NCBI GenBank assembly: GCA_004194705.1
Contig: SADC01000022.1
Location: forward strand, 166,142 to 230,141
DNA length: 64,000 nt
Source of the DNA: Ditylenchus dipsaci
Lineage: Eukaryota > Nematoda > Chromadorea > Rhabditida > Anguinidae
Reading direction: 5' to 3'
Part shown: positions 47,229 to 60,544 of the stretch, piece by piece
Layout of the letters: the number at the start of each line of letters is the position of its first letter
How positions within the stretch are numbered: the stretch's first letter is position 1
Notes under the pieces: model-generated
Database searches by the model: none
Seen by the model: the letters and a program-made list of their open reading frames with translations, nothing else
What the model was told of the DNA's origin: nothing
Program-made: the position numbers and the translations under genes

Positions 47229-50200
47229 ATGCAGCGACTTCGAGGAAAAACGAAAAATAATCGAGTGACTATGAGTAGCTGGAGGATGTTGTTTTTGTTA
47301 TGTATGTTTGCTATATTTTCAAGTTGTTCTCCGGAAAATGGACAGGTAAGTCTGTTTAAATTTTTGTTAACTTCTTAAACACTTTATAATACCTGCGAAG
47401 GATACTGGCAGGCCCCTAGCCTTATTTTATATAAAATAAAATCAAACACCTTGAAGTGGGAATTTACTGTGCCTCTATGAGCTAATCTAATAAATAGCCA
47501 ACGACAACCGTATTAATTTTGCGAAGTAATTGGGCTTTACAATTAGCCATTCAACCCAGTCAAACCTCAATTCGTGGGTCGGATTAAACTAAAAATGACT
47601 GACGCCATACCCTTGGTTATACTCGAACTATCAATATGACCTAGCTATTAGGTTGGTGCATAATATATTTTGGTGGTGTCAATGTTTATGTGTTTAAATA
47701 TATTTATCCAAAGTATTCACCAATAATCATGTTATATACTAGAAAATGCTAATTTCTTCTTCTTTATTATTTTTAATCGAAAAACTTTGTTTTGTTTCAA
47801 AATATTACAATTTAGGATTTGCAACACAGTCGACTCTCTCCACAGTGATCACCCAAAAGTTCGTTCCCACCCAGGGTCCGACACTTTTTTTAACTCAAAT
47901 TTTAAAGGCTTTTTCCAGTTTCCTTCAGCCAGTCTAGTCCAAAATATCGTAAGGATTCCGATTTTGCCGGTGATTTATGTAAATGGCAACAGTTTTGCCA
48001 AAAAGACCCGCGGCTCTCTCCATAGTGATCACCTTTTTGGAAATTAGGTGATCACTATGGAGAGAGCCGCTGGTCTTTTTGAAAAAACTGTTGTCATTTA
48101 CATAAATGACTGGAGAAATCGGAATCCTTGCGATATTTTGGACTAGAGTGGCCGAAGACAACTGGCAATAGCCTTCGAAATTTGAGTTAAAAAAAGTGTC
48201 ATTCCCTAGTTGGTAACGAACTTTTAGGGTGATCACTGTGGAGAGAGTCGACTGTATGTTACATCGAAATTTGACTACTGAAAACCCTCGCACTTACATC
48301 AGTTAAGAATTCGATAGCTGCATTATAGGAATAAAATTCATTTCTTAAAACTATTTAAACATATGATGTCGTATCTTTGTTTCTTCTCTCGAAGAGTATA
48401 TGAACTCAGCTGAATTGTTTCAGAAAAGTCATCAGTTGACTCGAAACAAGTGTGAGGTCATTTTAAGAAGTTGACAAGCATTTTCTTCGTTTGAACTGGT
48501 CAAAAGTTTGATTGGGTGTTATGCAATAGTACAGAATCTGAGCAGTATGTTCTAGTGCAGATCAATAGCTACAAAACTCAATTTACAGAATAGTTTTAGA
48601 ATGCAATAACATTGAGATATAATTTTTTAAAAAAACAAGCCGTTAAAAAATCCATCCTTTAAAAAATGACCAGAATTTAAAAAAACTTGGTTTTTTGTAA
48701 CGTTTTGTTTTTCCAACAGGCCACATCTCGATGTCCTTACATTCAAAAACTGTTCTGTATAACAAAGTTTTTAGCTCTTTATCTGAACTACAACGTAGTG
48801 CTAGAATGTTTCCTATTATGCAGCTACCAAATTCCTAGCTCAGGCAAGTGCGGGGTTTTCCTCAGTCCAATTCGAATGTACCATATGCAAATCATTTTTC
48901 TTAATATTTTTGTTTATAAAACCAAAGCGTTTTTGATAAAAAAAAATAAATAAAGAAAAATAAATAAATTAGCTTTTTTTAGTACATAACATGCCTATTG
49001 TATTATTAATTAAATAAATTTAATCACGTAAACATGTCGTAAGAAATTACTTTCGAATCTTTGATGAACTTTTTAACTTCATTTTCCAGGTTCATGAAGT
49101 GCATCCCATCGGTGATGCAGGAATCATGCTCATCTCCACCATTGACGGCTACATCACAGCCATTGATGCGGAGACGGGCAGGGATAAGTGGAGGTTTAAA
49201 GAAGGTTTGTTATTTTCTGTCACACTTTACAAACTGATTTCCATGAACCTAGTGCTCTATGACTTAAATTTGAACCTAAGATCTACACTTTTAAAAAAGA
49301 TTTGGCTTCTGTGCTTCTTTGCAAGCTTAATTTTTTTTTTTAAATTTTACATCCGAACATTTTTTCGCTTCAAATTCTGAACAAGACCAGTGTAAAACAA
49401 TTTCTAAAAAAAGACTATCTGATGCGAAAAACAGCTTTTTAGAAAAACGGTTGACAAAAGGCGATGTGATAATTTTCCTCGAAACTTTAGGTTTTGAGGT
49501 TTTCAGGTCTTTTTGCTCGATGGATTCGTGTTCAGCGTGATCAATTTACTTTTAAAAGTGCTCTCTGCATAAAAACTCACTGTTGGATTTCAGATTCCGT
49601 TCGAGACAACAAAGATTTGAACTGTACGAAATTGAATATTTCGAATCGCATTCAAATTTTTGTTGTATCGAGCGGGATTTAAAATTTAAGAGTGGGTGGT
49701 TTTTGCAAAGAGCACTTTTAAAAGTAAATCAACCATGCTGAACACGAATCCGTTAAGAAAAAGTTATACTAGTCTTTTTCAGCTGATTGTACCGAACAAG
49801 AATATGAAATGAAAAAGTTCAAAATTTTGAGAAAAGTCGCATTTTTGACCAAGTTGAGAATTTTGCAAAATGTGAATTTTGCAAACTTTCACGAAGTTGT
49901 CTAAAACTTTCGATGATTATTCAGAAACGATTGGACTCGTTTAAAGGGGCATGCCCACGCTAATAAGAGGTGGTGCCGGGAATTCTAATTTTTTTTCTGA
50001 TCATTAGACTTCTGTACGGATTCTGCAACTTGGTTGCTAACAAAACCACACCTAAAATTAAATTCTAGACCTTGTTTTGTTAGAAACCAGGATGAAATAT
50101 CCGTACAGAAGTTCAATGATTAGGAAAAAATTTTGAATTCCCGGGCACCACCTCTTATCAGCGTGGACATGCCCCTTTAAAAGAGCTTTTCTGGGGAGCG

Positions 50201-53200
50201 AAATGAGACAATTTGTGATAGGGCTAATCAAAGAAAAGGCGTGCTAGGGCCTTCGGAAGTTAATGTGTCAAAAGACGTGGCTCTCAAAAACGACTTACTT
50301 AAAATGCCTGGTTTTTGAATAATTTTTTATGAAAAACAACAGATTTCAACGGTTTTTTACTTCGCATTAAATTCGCTACAAGATAGATAAAAAGTAGAAA
50401 TAATTTTCCGGCATGGCCAAGCTTCTCGGGGTAGGGTAGTCCATTCTTACAGATTATTTCTTTTAATTTTTAGCGCCAATCTTGGAGTCACCAATCAGCA
50501 TTCAGCAAGGCTTCACCTTCATTCCCAATCCTCGAGATGGTCAGCTGTACCTAGTTGTAGAAGGTCGCCTCTCCAAACTGCCATTCACCATCCCTCAGTT
50601 GGTCAAGGTGTCGCCTTGTAGGAGTAATGACGGCATACTTTATGCTGGTGCGAGCAACATATTTTTCATACCTTTTATAACCGTTCCTTTTTCAGGTAAC
50701 AAAAAAGACGTGTGGATGGCAATTAATCCGGAGACAGGTGAGAGGACAGAAACCTTCTCATCACCCACATCCAACAGTTACTGTCCAGTGAGTGACCCGA
50801 ACACAGTGTTCATTGGCAAAACAGAATACCATCTATCAATGATGGACACCAAGAAGAGGGATCGCCAATGGAATGCCACTTTTGTGGACTACTCCTCTCA
50901 TTTGTTACCAGGTCTTTATTTTATGAGTTTGAGGTCAGGATTTCTAAAAAAAAGTTGAGTTTCTCTAAGGGGCTAACCCATAGGGCAAGTCCAGCCTGAG
51001 TGTGAAGACAACAAAATTTCGCTCAGCCTTTATTCAGAAGTAGCCTTTATTGAGAAGTAAACTATCAAAAAGCACTAATCTATACAGCTAATGACAGCAA
51101 ATTTACTCCGCTTCTACACACCGAACGTTTTATTATTCCATTGAACGGTGATGTTGTCATTGAACATTTCTTCAGCTTCATTCACGGCAATGATGACAGC
51201 TTCCTATTTCTTTGGCCTTTTCCTCTACCCCACGGAACGCTGACTCTATCACCGATAGAGAAAGATATGCGCTTAACGCAGTCTGAAGATGAAGCATAAA
51301 ATTCTGAGATGAGAGTTTCTATAAAAAGCAAAAATAATAATGTTATGTAGGCAACAGATTTACCATTCTCGGACTGATTATCTTCCCATCTGGGCCCTGT
51401 TGAAACATCGAGTTCAATTGAGATGTAGGGTATAGTTCAATTTAGCCTTTCTTTTATGCTGTTTTAATGCGTTTTAGGATTTGCATATAATGTGATCTGT
51501 TATCTATTTGTGATCTGTGATCTATTTTGTGGACGGGCATTTTCGACTAACCACACCTACCGTTTTCGAAATAGCTCATCCCCTCACTAAAAAGTATCCT
51601 TGCATGACAATGCAAGCAGATATTTCTGTTTGCTGCCCTAATAATAAGAAAACTACACTAGCTTCCTTTCACAATAGTCCACCATTCTTGAGTACAGGGT
51701 GTCTCAAAATTACGTTAACATTTGCAAACTCAATATTTTCGTTCAAATTACAGTTTTTATTTTTCGTTTATTTATTTGATACGCTTGTTTTTGGCTTGTT
51801 TTATCACTTGAATCTCATTTGCTTAATAGTCTTCGAGTTTATCCATTGAATTAATTTCTGGCGCACTCTTTTTAATATTTTACGTGCACGCTCGAAGTCG
51901 GTTCATCAAATTAATTCCTATCAATTTTACAGATATTGTTGCAGTCAAGGAGGGGAAATACGCGCTGATTTCGTCCTTCTTCGTCATCAAAGTCTTAGAT
52001 TCGCGCGAATTGGGCAGCTATTCGGAGTGGCAAGGCAAACAATCAGCAATGTGGTTCGTGGATCGGAAGAAACTAGTACTACCAAAAACCCATTGTAGTT
52101 ATCGTTCTCTGTTGTCATGTTTGCTGTTATTATTTGGGACTTCGTGTGAGAGATGTGCTCAGTAGTGAATAAAGATTACTGTTCCCGTATTACAAGCGCT
52201 ATTTTATGGACGTTTCGGGGGTTGACACCCAAAAATTCGGAAGCGGGCCGCTACGGTGTTATGCTGCCCGATTTTTCCTTAAATGTTAACGTAATTTTGA
52301 CACACCCTGTATAATTACAAAAGGTGCACTTCGCTAATAACTGGGACTCTAATGGAGGTAGGAAGTCGCATGTGGAAATTAGAAATTGTAAGTCTGTAGT
52401 CTGAATATAACATTTCGAATTATTTTTGAGAATAATAATAAGCGAAACTGAAAAATGCCGTCTTTTGACCGAAAAGGGCCGTCTTTTTTAGTTTTAAATG
52501 AAAAGTTGAATAGTGCTAGATATCTAAACATTTTTTTTCTGAAAGTGATAACACTACCTGGTAGCCCTGTAACTCTAGTTTCTAACGGCGTATCATTTGC
52601 TGTAAAACGTTTGCAAAATTTAGCGCCAAAACGTGAAAGTATGAAGCAAGTCGAAAAAAATAATTGGATTAATACTTATAACTTTTTATGATATATGTTG
52701 CAATTATATTGTAACAAATGATACGCAGTTAGGAAATAGAGTCGAAGGGCTACCTCATGATGTTTTCACTTTGGAAAAAATGGTTTAGAAGTTCACTTCT
52801 ATGACTAAAAGAAAAAAAGGCGGCACTTTTCAGTTTCGACCAATCAATTTACATACGATAAAATGCTGAAAATTCGCTGAGCTATGGGACCCTAAAGACT
52901 TAAGCATCCAACTTTTGACCTCGATTGGATCTGATGTATAAAATTAAACTGTATTCAAGTCTTTTTTTTATCAAAATTAATGTCTGAGCATTAATCAGGT
53001 CATTACCTTTTTGACTAGCGTAATTTATGAAGATCGTGTATTATAAAAACAAATTTTAAAAAATTGAATTATATTTCAGCAGAATCTCAGTACCCATTCC
53101 AACACTTCACCAGCAGTGCAGATGGTTCTTTGCTAACTGTAGATGGGTTAACAGGTGAAGTGTTGTGGGAGCGCCAATTCAACACGGTCATTGTCAACAT

Positions 53201-53279
53201 GTATTTGCTAAAGGAGGATGGCATGCACAAACTGCCATCCACCGCCATCGGCAAGGAAACTTTTGATGCTTTGATTGGG
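47229..53279 (+). CDS. IRE1: IRE1 signal peptide and lumenal domain, copy 2 (partial gene)
   Basis: Five exons: 47229-47345, 49090-49204, 50474-50647, 50696-50911 and 53080-53279. The first exon encodes a signal peptide (core MLFLLCMFAIFSSC) and ends in CAG before GTAAGT. It joins in phase 0 to the first lumenal strand. Start is ATG 47229 or the in-frame ATG 47271; the latter gives the more usual short n-region before the hydrophobic core. The four lumenal exons match those of copy 1 and stay in frame. IRE1 senses unfolded protein in the ER lumen and normally passes this through a membrane helix to a cytosolic kinase/RNase that splices XBP1 mRNA. No such C-terminal exons are visible between 53279 and the channel gene ending at 54430. 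A lumenal-only product would be secreted into the ER without an effector. Confidence 0.9.
47649..47680. mobile_element. Solo mariner terminus
   Basis: TA followed by TTAGGTTGGTGCATAATAT, close to the classic mariner terminal repeat. No opposite end was found. It lies in IRE1 intron 1, 30 bases before the first base that can be compared with copy 1. Confidence 0.55.
47826..48253. mobile_element. Fold-back MITE, copy 2
   Basis: Duplicate of the palindromic element at 117-544, in the intron between the signal-peptide exon and first lumenal exon of IRE1. Confidence 0.85.
49945..50176. mobile_element. T2/Kolobok-like MITE, copy 2
   Basis: Duplicate of 2237-2469 with the TTAA flanks kept (49941-49944 and 50177-50180). 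Confidence 0.85.
51695..52309 (+). mobile_element. Tc1/mariner-like element, copy 2
   Basis: Duplicate of 3993-4608 with the same inverted ends and TA flanks. One base missing near 51945 shifts the frame upstream of the HTH remnant. Confidence 0.8.
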
Positions 53280-53736
53280 GTAGGTTCTTTCACAAATTTT
53301 GAAAAAATTATGGCTTTATTGCTGCATGGCAAATATAAAAGACAGAAGTGGTAATACCCGTATTGAAAAATAATACATTCGAACACAATAGAGTGGCGGC
53401 ACATAGAGACAGAAAGACAAGGCAACAACAACACTTGTTTGGAACAAGGTTTTTCGCCGATTTTCAGGGTGAAAAATTCAGTTCGTGACCATTTAGGATC
53501 TAGCTTTTAAAACTTCAGATAAAAATTGACATTTTCTGTGAAAAAATCGAAAAATCACCTATACTGTATTTTTCGTATTAAATTCCCCGGTGAGTTATTG
53601 TTCAATCTCTCTGAAATCCGAAAATTTAGAAGTTGATTTTGAGATTTTCGGGTGCTCAACCTAAATCTGAAAAGTAAAATCAGGAAAGCTCGTAGCAATA
53701 AAAAAATGCGAAAATTTAAGGGGGCAGATAGCAGCG

Positions 53737-53809
53737 ACCTGATAGCTCAACTGGTTAGAGCACCGACTTGCAAGGAGGATATCCTGTGATCGCAATTTTT
53801 CCCATGCCT
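53737..53809 (+). repeat. tRNA-derived SINE head, copy 2
   Basis: Duplicate of 6037-6109, unchanged in the tRNA-like core. Confidence 0.65.
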
Positions 53810-56800
53810 GTACAGAGAGCCGTACGCGGCCACTGGCGTACGCTTACTAAAAGCAGATATGCAAAATATTTTTCTAGGCTGAGATATGGGGTCCATATGG
53901 GAGTGATTACAGAAGGGTGGATGCAGAAAATACGATACATCTAATTTAAATTTTGACTCCAAATTTTTCGAGATCAAATCAAAATAAATACAGCCAAACA
54001 TCTATATACTATCTAAAACCTCTGGTTCGTTCCCGCCTAGGGTCCTGCACTTTTTTACTCCGACTTTCGAAGTCTTTGTCTTTTTTAACAGTCTGGTCAA
54101 TATCTAAATAATTTCCAATTTTATAAACAGAGCCTCTATATAGTGGTCCCCTTGAAAAAATTAGAGAAATTTTTAGATTACATTTTTTTGATCTTCCCAA
54201 GTTATTCCCTTCCAATACAACGAATTTGTAATTTGTTAATTTTTTCGTTCTATTTTAGGTACAAGCCAGAATTTTTTTCTTGGTCTTAAAAAAGGTTTTA
54301 GTTCTTTTTAAATCGGCCAAATACCCCTTGAGATATCATGAATACTCTAATAAAAATCTGAATTAAACTATTTGAGGCAAAATGATACAATTAACAAGCA
54401 ACTAAATTTACTATGTTTACAAAAAAAGCTCATCCAAATCCAAATCCAGCCATCCAGGTTGCTTTCCTCCTTGCAACCTCTTCTTCCTCATTCTCTTCTT
54501 CTTCTGCAGCTAAAACATCAGCTTCCTCTTCAGTTATACCAGCCAAATTGTCTTCGCCTTCAGATTGTGAGTGACTGCTCGAGTGCTCTTCTTCGTGGTT
54601 TAGACTGTTGAGTGTGTAGGCTGTATTTCGACGCACCATACACCTGAAATGGTATTGTTGTGCTTTTTGTAAACTTACTTTGCAAGAATGCAGAAAGAAA
54701 GTTGACGATCCCCGTGTTTCAGTTCTCTTAAAAATCACACGAACTTTTTCGCTAACAATATAGTTTCTAAAGACGTGATATTCATCACCCTAAAAAATTG
54801 GGCGAAACAGAAAAATGCCTTCTTTTGCTGAAAAAGTACCCCCTTTTTGTAAAAAAAATGCCCCTTTTGTGGGAATTTCTTATTTTCGTGTTCAAAGTTA
54901 TGATTTAGATGACGCGTAACTGGTTATTAATATCGAGTTGTTTTTTTTAAAATATAATATCGTGTTTTTGGCATTGTGTTTTCGATCCACTTTTTCATAA
55001 TTTTTCTTAGGCAGCTCATCTTACTGGCTATAAAATGGGTGGTAACTTGCATGAAAGCAGTCCTCAAAAAGTGGGTCAAAAACGTGGGTAGATTTTGAAC
55101 CAGGGAAAAAGGGCTACTATTAGAAGTTTTACGGTACTTGTTTACTTCGGCCCCTAATACAAAATCGTAATTTTGCTAAAATAACTAACTGCGTGGATGC
55201 CCGGAAATATTTTAAAATAAATATTTTGACACGTAAGTCCGATTCCGTCCTAATATACGCTGGCCTATCCTGAGCCTAAGGCTTCGCCTAAGCAAAAAAA
55301 GTTGACTGCACAGAAGGGGGCCCCCAAAGTAAACAACTGCCCAAAAGGGGCATATTTTTACAGAAAAGGGCACTTTCTCGCCAAAATAAGGCATTTTTTA
55401 GTATTTCCGAAAAAAATTAGAACATAAAAGTAAAAGTATGGAGACCGCCTACGGCCAAATTATGGCTGTATTTAATACATCCGTGAGTCATATTTTTAAA
55501 ACAGATCCAGCTTACCCATGGAATGGACAGAGGGGCTTCATGAACACAATATCTCCTTTGGAACCATACAAGCAAGTGCAGGGTAGCTCGGCTAAGGGTG
55601 GTAAGTAAGGGTAGGTGTCCTTGCGTGAAGGGTGTTTTCTCTACTCGGCTCATCTTCTCCTCTTCTGCCTCTTCTATAGTCAGTTTGACGGGATCTAGTT
55701 CTTGCAGGTCTGAATTGCGGGAACTCCTGGATGTGGTCCTGGGTCGGAATATTCGGGTGTTGGAAGATGAAGATACAGAGCTTTTGTAGTGGTTTACAGC
55801 AATTGACTGGGTTCTGAAATTGTGAGAGGTTTTAATCAGGCTGTTCGCGCGTTGAAAAAAGCCTACGAAGAAGGTTTACGCTTGACAAAATAGGCTTGTA
55901 GACAAAAGTTAAGCAGCTGAAGCACTTCTACTAGACTTACTATAGAGATTCCGATCCTGTAATTGAATTTTTGAAATGTTTATAAACAGTTTCGAAGGAG
56001 ACTAACCATAGCCCGAAAACACCACCAAGGTCAGCCAACAAACTTAGAAACTGAAATATGGAGACTTTGGTAAATATTTTCAAGATTTTGTAGATTGGGT
56101 CGTCTATTTGAGAATCAATATTTGTTTTTCAGTATTACTAGGGGTTTCAGCTTAAATTTGCAAAAATCAAGCTCCGACTGTGAAAAAGTTAAGAAATCAG
56201 GTAATTTTCCTTATGAGACCGAAATTGCATGATTTTTCATTGTAAGAAATATGGCAAAGCCTGATTTATCATGTAACCTATTATCCGTGAATAACACTCA
56301 TGTAATTGCATTGAAAAGCATACGGTATATGCTGGACTTTCTATCAATGTCTCGTAATTGAGTTCTTCATAAAATACTTGGATCATGGCAGCATTCTTGC
56401 GGTATTTCTCCATGCACAAGTAATCACTTATTTCGCATTCCTAAAGTACTCAACTAATTAAAATATGTTGTGCACAAGAGTCATATGGACATGGCCAAGT
56501 ATTCGGCAAATCCTTGTTTACTTAAAATACCAAAAAACCTTTTCTGTAAATTGACTCTGAGTTAATTTTATATTTCGGCTCATTTGGGCATTTGAGTACT
56601 TTGGTTTGTCGTACCAAACCATGTCACACCCCACAAAATACCATGAGTTTAGTCGTTCCAGAAGGCCATCTAGCAGCTGAATAAGACACTTCATACCCAG
56701 TTTCACTAAAACCACAATTATTATTTAACCGCAAGCAAAACACGTCTCCCAAATACTCACGTGCAAGGTTGATGGCACATACAATTTTCTACCTACAAAA

Positions 56801-58820
56801 TACTTAATGCATAAAAGAGGATCTAACTAACAAAAAGTCCCTAACCTGTCCTTGCGCAATCATCTGTCCCAAATACATGGAGGTATTCTTGATGCACTCT
56901 CTGGCCAATGGATCGCTCACTTTGCAATGCTTGATCCCCGCCTACATTGGGGAACATTGGATCAGCACAGCCACATACTCTGATGATCTCAGTCTGGGTG
57001 CATGACCTATGACACCCCTCAATGCTGTAGTTATAGCCCTTGTAGATGTACTGATCTGTGTTCTCACCACCTTCTTGGCAGTGCCCGTGAGGTGGCTCGA
57101 TTCGGATGAACTTTTTCTGGAATTTATTTATTCGATTGGGTCTTGGGAATCGGGGTAGAGGGTAGGGGGCCATACCATTCTGACACCAAAAGAAGACATG
57201 AAGCCAGTGGGGGCAGTATGTCCAAAAGCATCAGGAAAGGGCACAATCCACTTGTCGTGGATGGTTATGCGAAATCCAACTGCTTCAGATGTAGGTAGGT
57301 ATTCCGACACGTTGGCGTACATCATAACTCGGAGACCTGAATTTCGAAAAGTTTACCTTAGTTACTATAAAATCATCTTTGGATACTCCGAAATTTCTTT
57401 TTTCATTTTGATAGAAAAAGATTTTTTGTAAGTTTTTCGCTTGTTTCTAAAAAATTAAATCCCAAGTATCCCGCCTCTGAATGTTTGTCATGGAAGGAAA
57501 AGAGCAAAATTCCCCGAGATTTTAAAAAACCTTCCCCGAGCCTAAGTTTAATTAATTCCAAGACATTTTTTAATTAAGGAGGTTACTTGAGTTTTCGACT
57601 GTTTCTAATCGTATTTTTCAACACACACTTTAGCTAAGGTTTGAAGTTTTTATGGCAAGCCATATGGCATCTTACTTCAAAAATATAAATTAGACCACTC
57701 AAAAGCTGCCAAACCCCACCATAATTAGCACCAGCCCGGTGAGCAGTGACAGCCTCGGTCCTGTTCCAGTTGAAGGTATAACAATTACCATAGGTTGGAT
57801 CGTAATACAAAGTGAAATCTCTGCAATAAAATCAATAATTGCTTTTGAAAAGTAGTCTTACTTTTGAATATCGCAGTCCCTTTGGTTGAAAGAGCACTTG
57901 AGGATGAGTTCATCCTTGGGCTGAGAGAACTGAACTCGCTGTTCTAATGGTTTTTCCTCCACCGCAAACATTAAATTTTCTCTGGCTTGCGCATTTATAG
58001 CTATCTCGTCTTTTAGTTCCTGAAATGAGCAAAGTAGTTCTGTTGAAATGGCCTTGAACAGTGAATAGATTTGATGAACAAAATTTTGTAGATTTCTATT
58101 GTATGTAACAGGGCTGGAGTCGGTTTTAAAAAAAAATAATAACAGAAAACGAACATTTTCAGAAACGCGAAAGCGGAAAACAAAACTCCAAAAACTCAGA
58201 AAACCAGAAAATTTTCTAAAGGTTTCCTAAGAAAATTCAGAAAATATTTTTTTGCAAATTTTTTTTCATAAAATATTTGTAAGGGAGTGGGTCTTTTTCG
58301 CATCGAAAAAGTGACCAAAAATTCTGTTTTAAGTTACTGGTTTTTAAACCAGAACTGGAAAAGCCAAAAAACAAAAATCCAGAGAACAGAAAATTGCTTC
58401 GGCCCTATTTTTACAAACTCACTTCATATCCCATGGCTTGAGCTACATCCGGCTCTTGAGTAGTGGTTGTGCTAGGTTCATTAAATGTTCCTCATAGATG
58501 CTTTGGTTGTCGAGGAGACATGAGAACAAAGTTTTGTGCGAAGTTGAGTTTATCAAGATCAGAACTAGGCACAATTTCAGGGATCTCGCCATTGTCATTA
58601 TTGGCAATGCAGTGGTTGTAGTCTGAGTGGCACAGGCACACGTCCATATTGTCATCTAGTTTTTCCATTTTTTCAGGGAACCGTGTAGAAACGCATAGGA
58701 CAATGACCTAGTTTTTCACTGCATTCTGTACATACTTTTTCCTTCCAAGTGTTATCTAAAAGTATGAAATTTGTAAATTTTTCAGAGTCGAATGTGACCT
58801 AAAGATCTTTTTCATAAATA

Positions 58821-58926
58821 CAGTCAACTCTCAATTTTGCATCACTCTCTCAAGTTCGTTCCCACCTCGCGTGCGAGACATATTGGGAACGAACTTGATG
58901 GGTAGCGTAAAATTGAGAGTTGACTG
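58821..58926. mobile_element. 107-bp palindromic MITE, copy 2
   Basis: Duplicate of 11141-11247, one base shorter. Confidence 0.8.
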
Positions 58927-59382
58927 TAGACAGATTTTAACTCACATGGAAAACATGGCCATATACTCTTGGATATCCAGTCCAACTGGCACAAACATTT
59001 AGTGGGGTGAAAGTTGTGAAGGTTCAGCCCGTCCTGTACATTCAGAGACACCTTACCCTTGAGATGGCAAAGCAACTGCCTCTTTTCTCTCACCCGATAG
59101 TCTGTTTATTTCACCTGAAATTAATTCAAATAAATTGTATGCCGCTAAGCCAGGACAAGCAGACGTACAATAGCACTGAGCATAGACCTGGAGGTAGCGT
59201 CTGTCCTTGCCATTGCTCACATTATAAGAAGGTGAATAAGAGGTGGTAGGAGGAGAAGGGGTTGTGGTAGTGCCGATCGGTTGCCCCTCCTTCTACTACC
59301 AGAACCTCTAGTTAGTTGATTTATGCTACTTGGCTTGTTTTTTCTAGTTGTCTGCGGCGGCGATTGCCTAAAATATTAATTA

Positions 59383-60544
59383 CCGTATTTCTCTAATAGA
59401 AGCCCCCCTCCTATTATAAGCCCCCCTCTAATATAAGCCCCTCTGGAGGTCATCCAAAATATAAAAGCCCCCCCCTCTAATATAAGCCCCCCCTCTAGTG
59501 GGTATCCTGAAAATATAAGCCCCTTTTTATATAAACCCTTAATCAAATATTTTTTAGATAAACAGGTGCTGCTAAACGTGGTAAAAGATACAAAGAGTGC
59601 CTTTATGTATTTGCCTATCACATCTTTCGAAGTGGATCGCTGGAATACTTGTGAATGAGTGAATTTCAAAGCAAAAACTACATCGAGTGCTATTTTAGCG
59701 GGCATTTGTTGGTTTAAAAAATTGCTTTACGCAGTAATCATCGGCAGAAAATCAGCAACAAACGATACAAAGTGACGTCGGTTTACGTTTGAGGAACAAG
59801 AAAATAGTCGGCAGCATAGGTCAGATAAAAAGAAGGCATAACGATATTTCGCAGAAAATTATCTTAATTTCGCAGCAATTTTTGTCTCGCTTTTTATTTT
59901 TGATTTCTAACCTTTTTTTGAAAATTACAGGGTGAGTCGAGAAATTCGAACACTTTTAATAAGCCATAACCTTTGTCTAAGACAAATCCGAAATTCTGTA
60001 AACGCAGAACGACTCAATTTTTTATAGGAATTTCTTTGATATATAATGTGAAAAACACAATTTTCGCTTGATCCCCCCATGTGGTTTGGCCTTGGCCATC
60101 CAGAGGCTATTCTCAGACATTCGGCAAAGTTATTACTCTAAATGAGAATTTAGCTACATAATGGTGTCAATACTTTCAGAAAAAGTATATGTAAACTAAT
60201 AGAAAAGGTAAAACAAAATTCGCTGAAAAATTAAGATATGCTGCGAAATTCCAATACGCCCAAAATAAATTTATGTAGAACGCCTCCGAGAGAAACAGTG
60301 GGTAAACTATATATAGATAAGTGCTTTTGATGTTAAACGCTGTTTCAACAATGTTATGTGGAAAATTAGAAGCGATCAGAGGGTGGCGTAAAAAAATTAT
60401 GACTAAAAATTTTTTCCGCGCCTTCGGCGCGGCGAGTTCAAAAAATAAAGGCCCCCCTCTAATACAAGCCCCCCCTCTAATATAAGCCCCCCTGGAGGCC
60501 ATCCATAAAATAGAAGCCCCGGGCTTCTAATAGAGGAAATACGG
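59383..60544. mobile_element. CCGTATTT-type transposon, copy 2
   Basis: Duplicate of 11708-12879, TA-flanked, with a few single-base losses. Confidence 0.8.
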
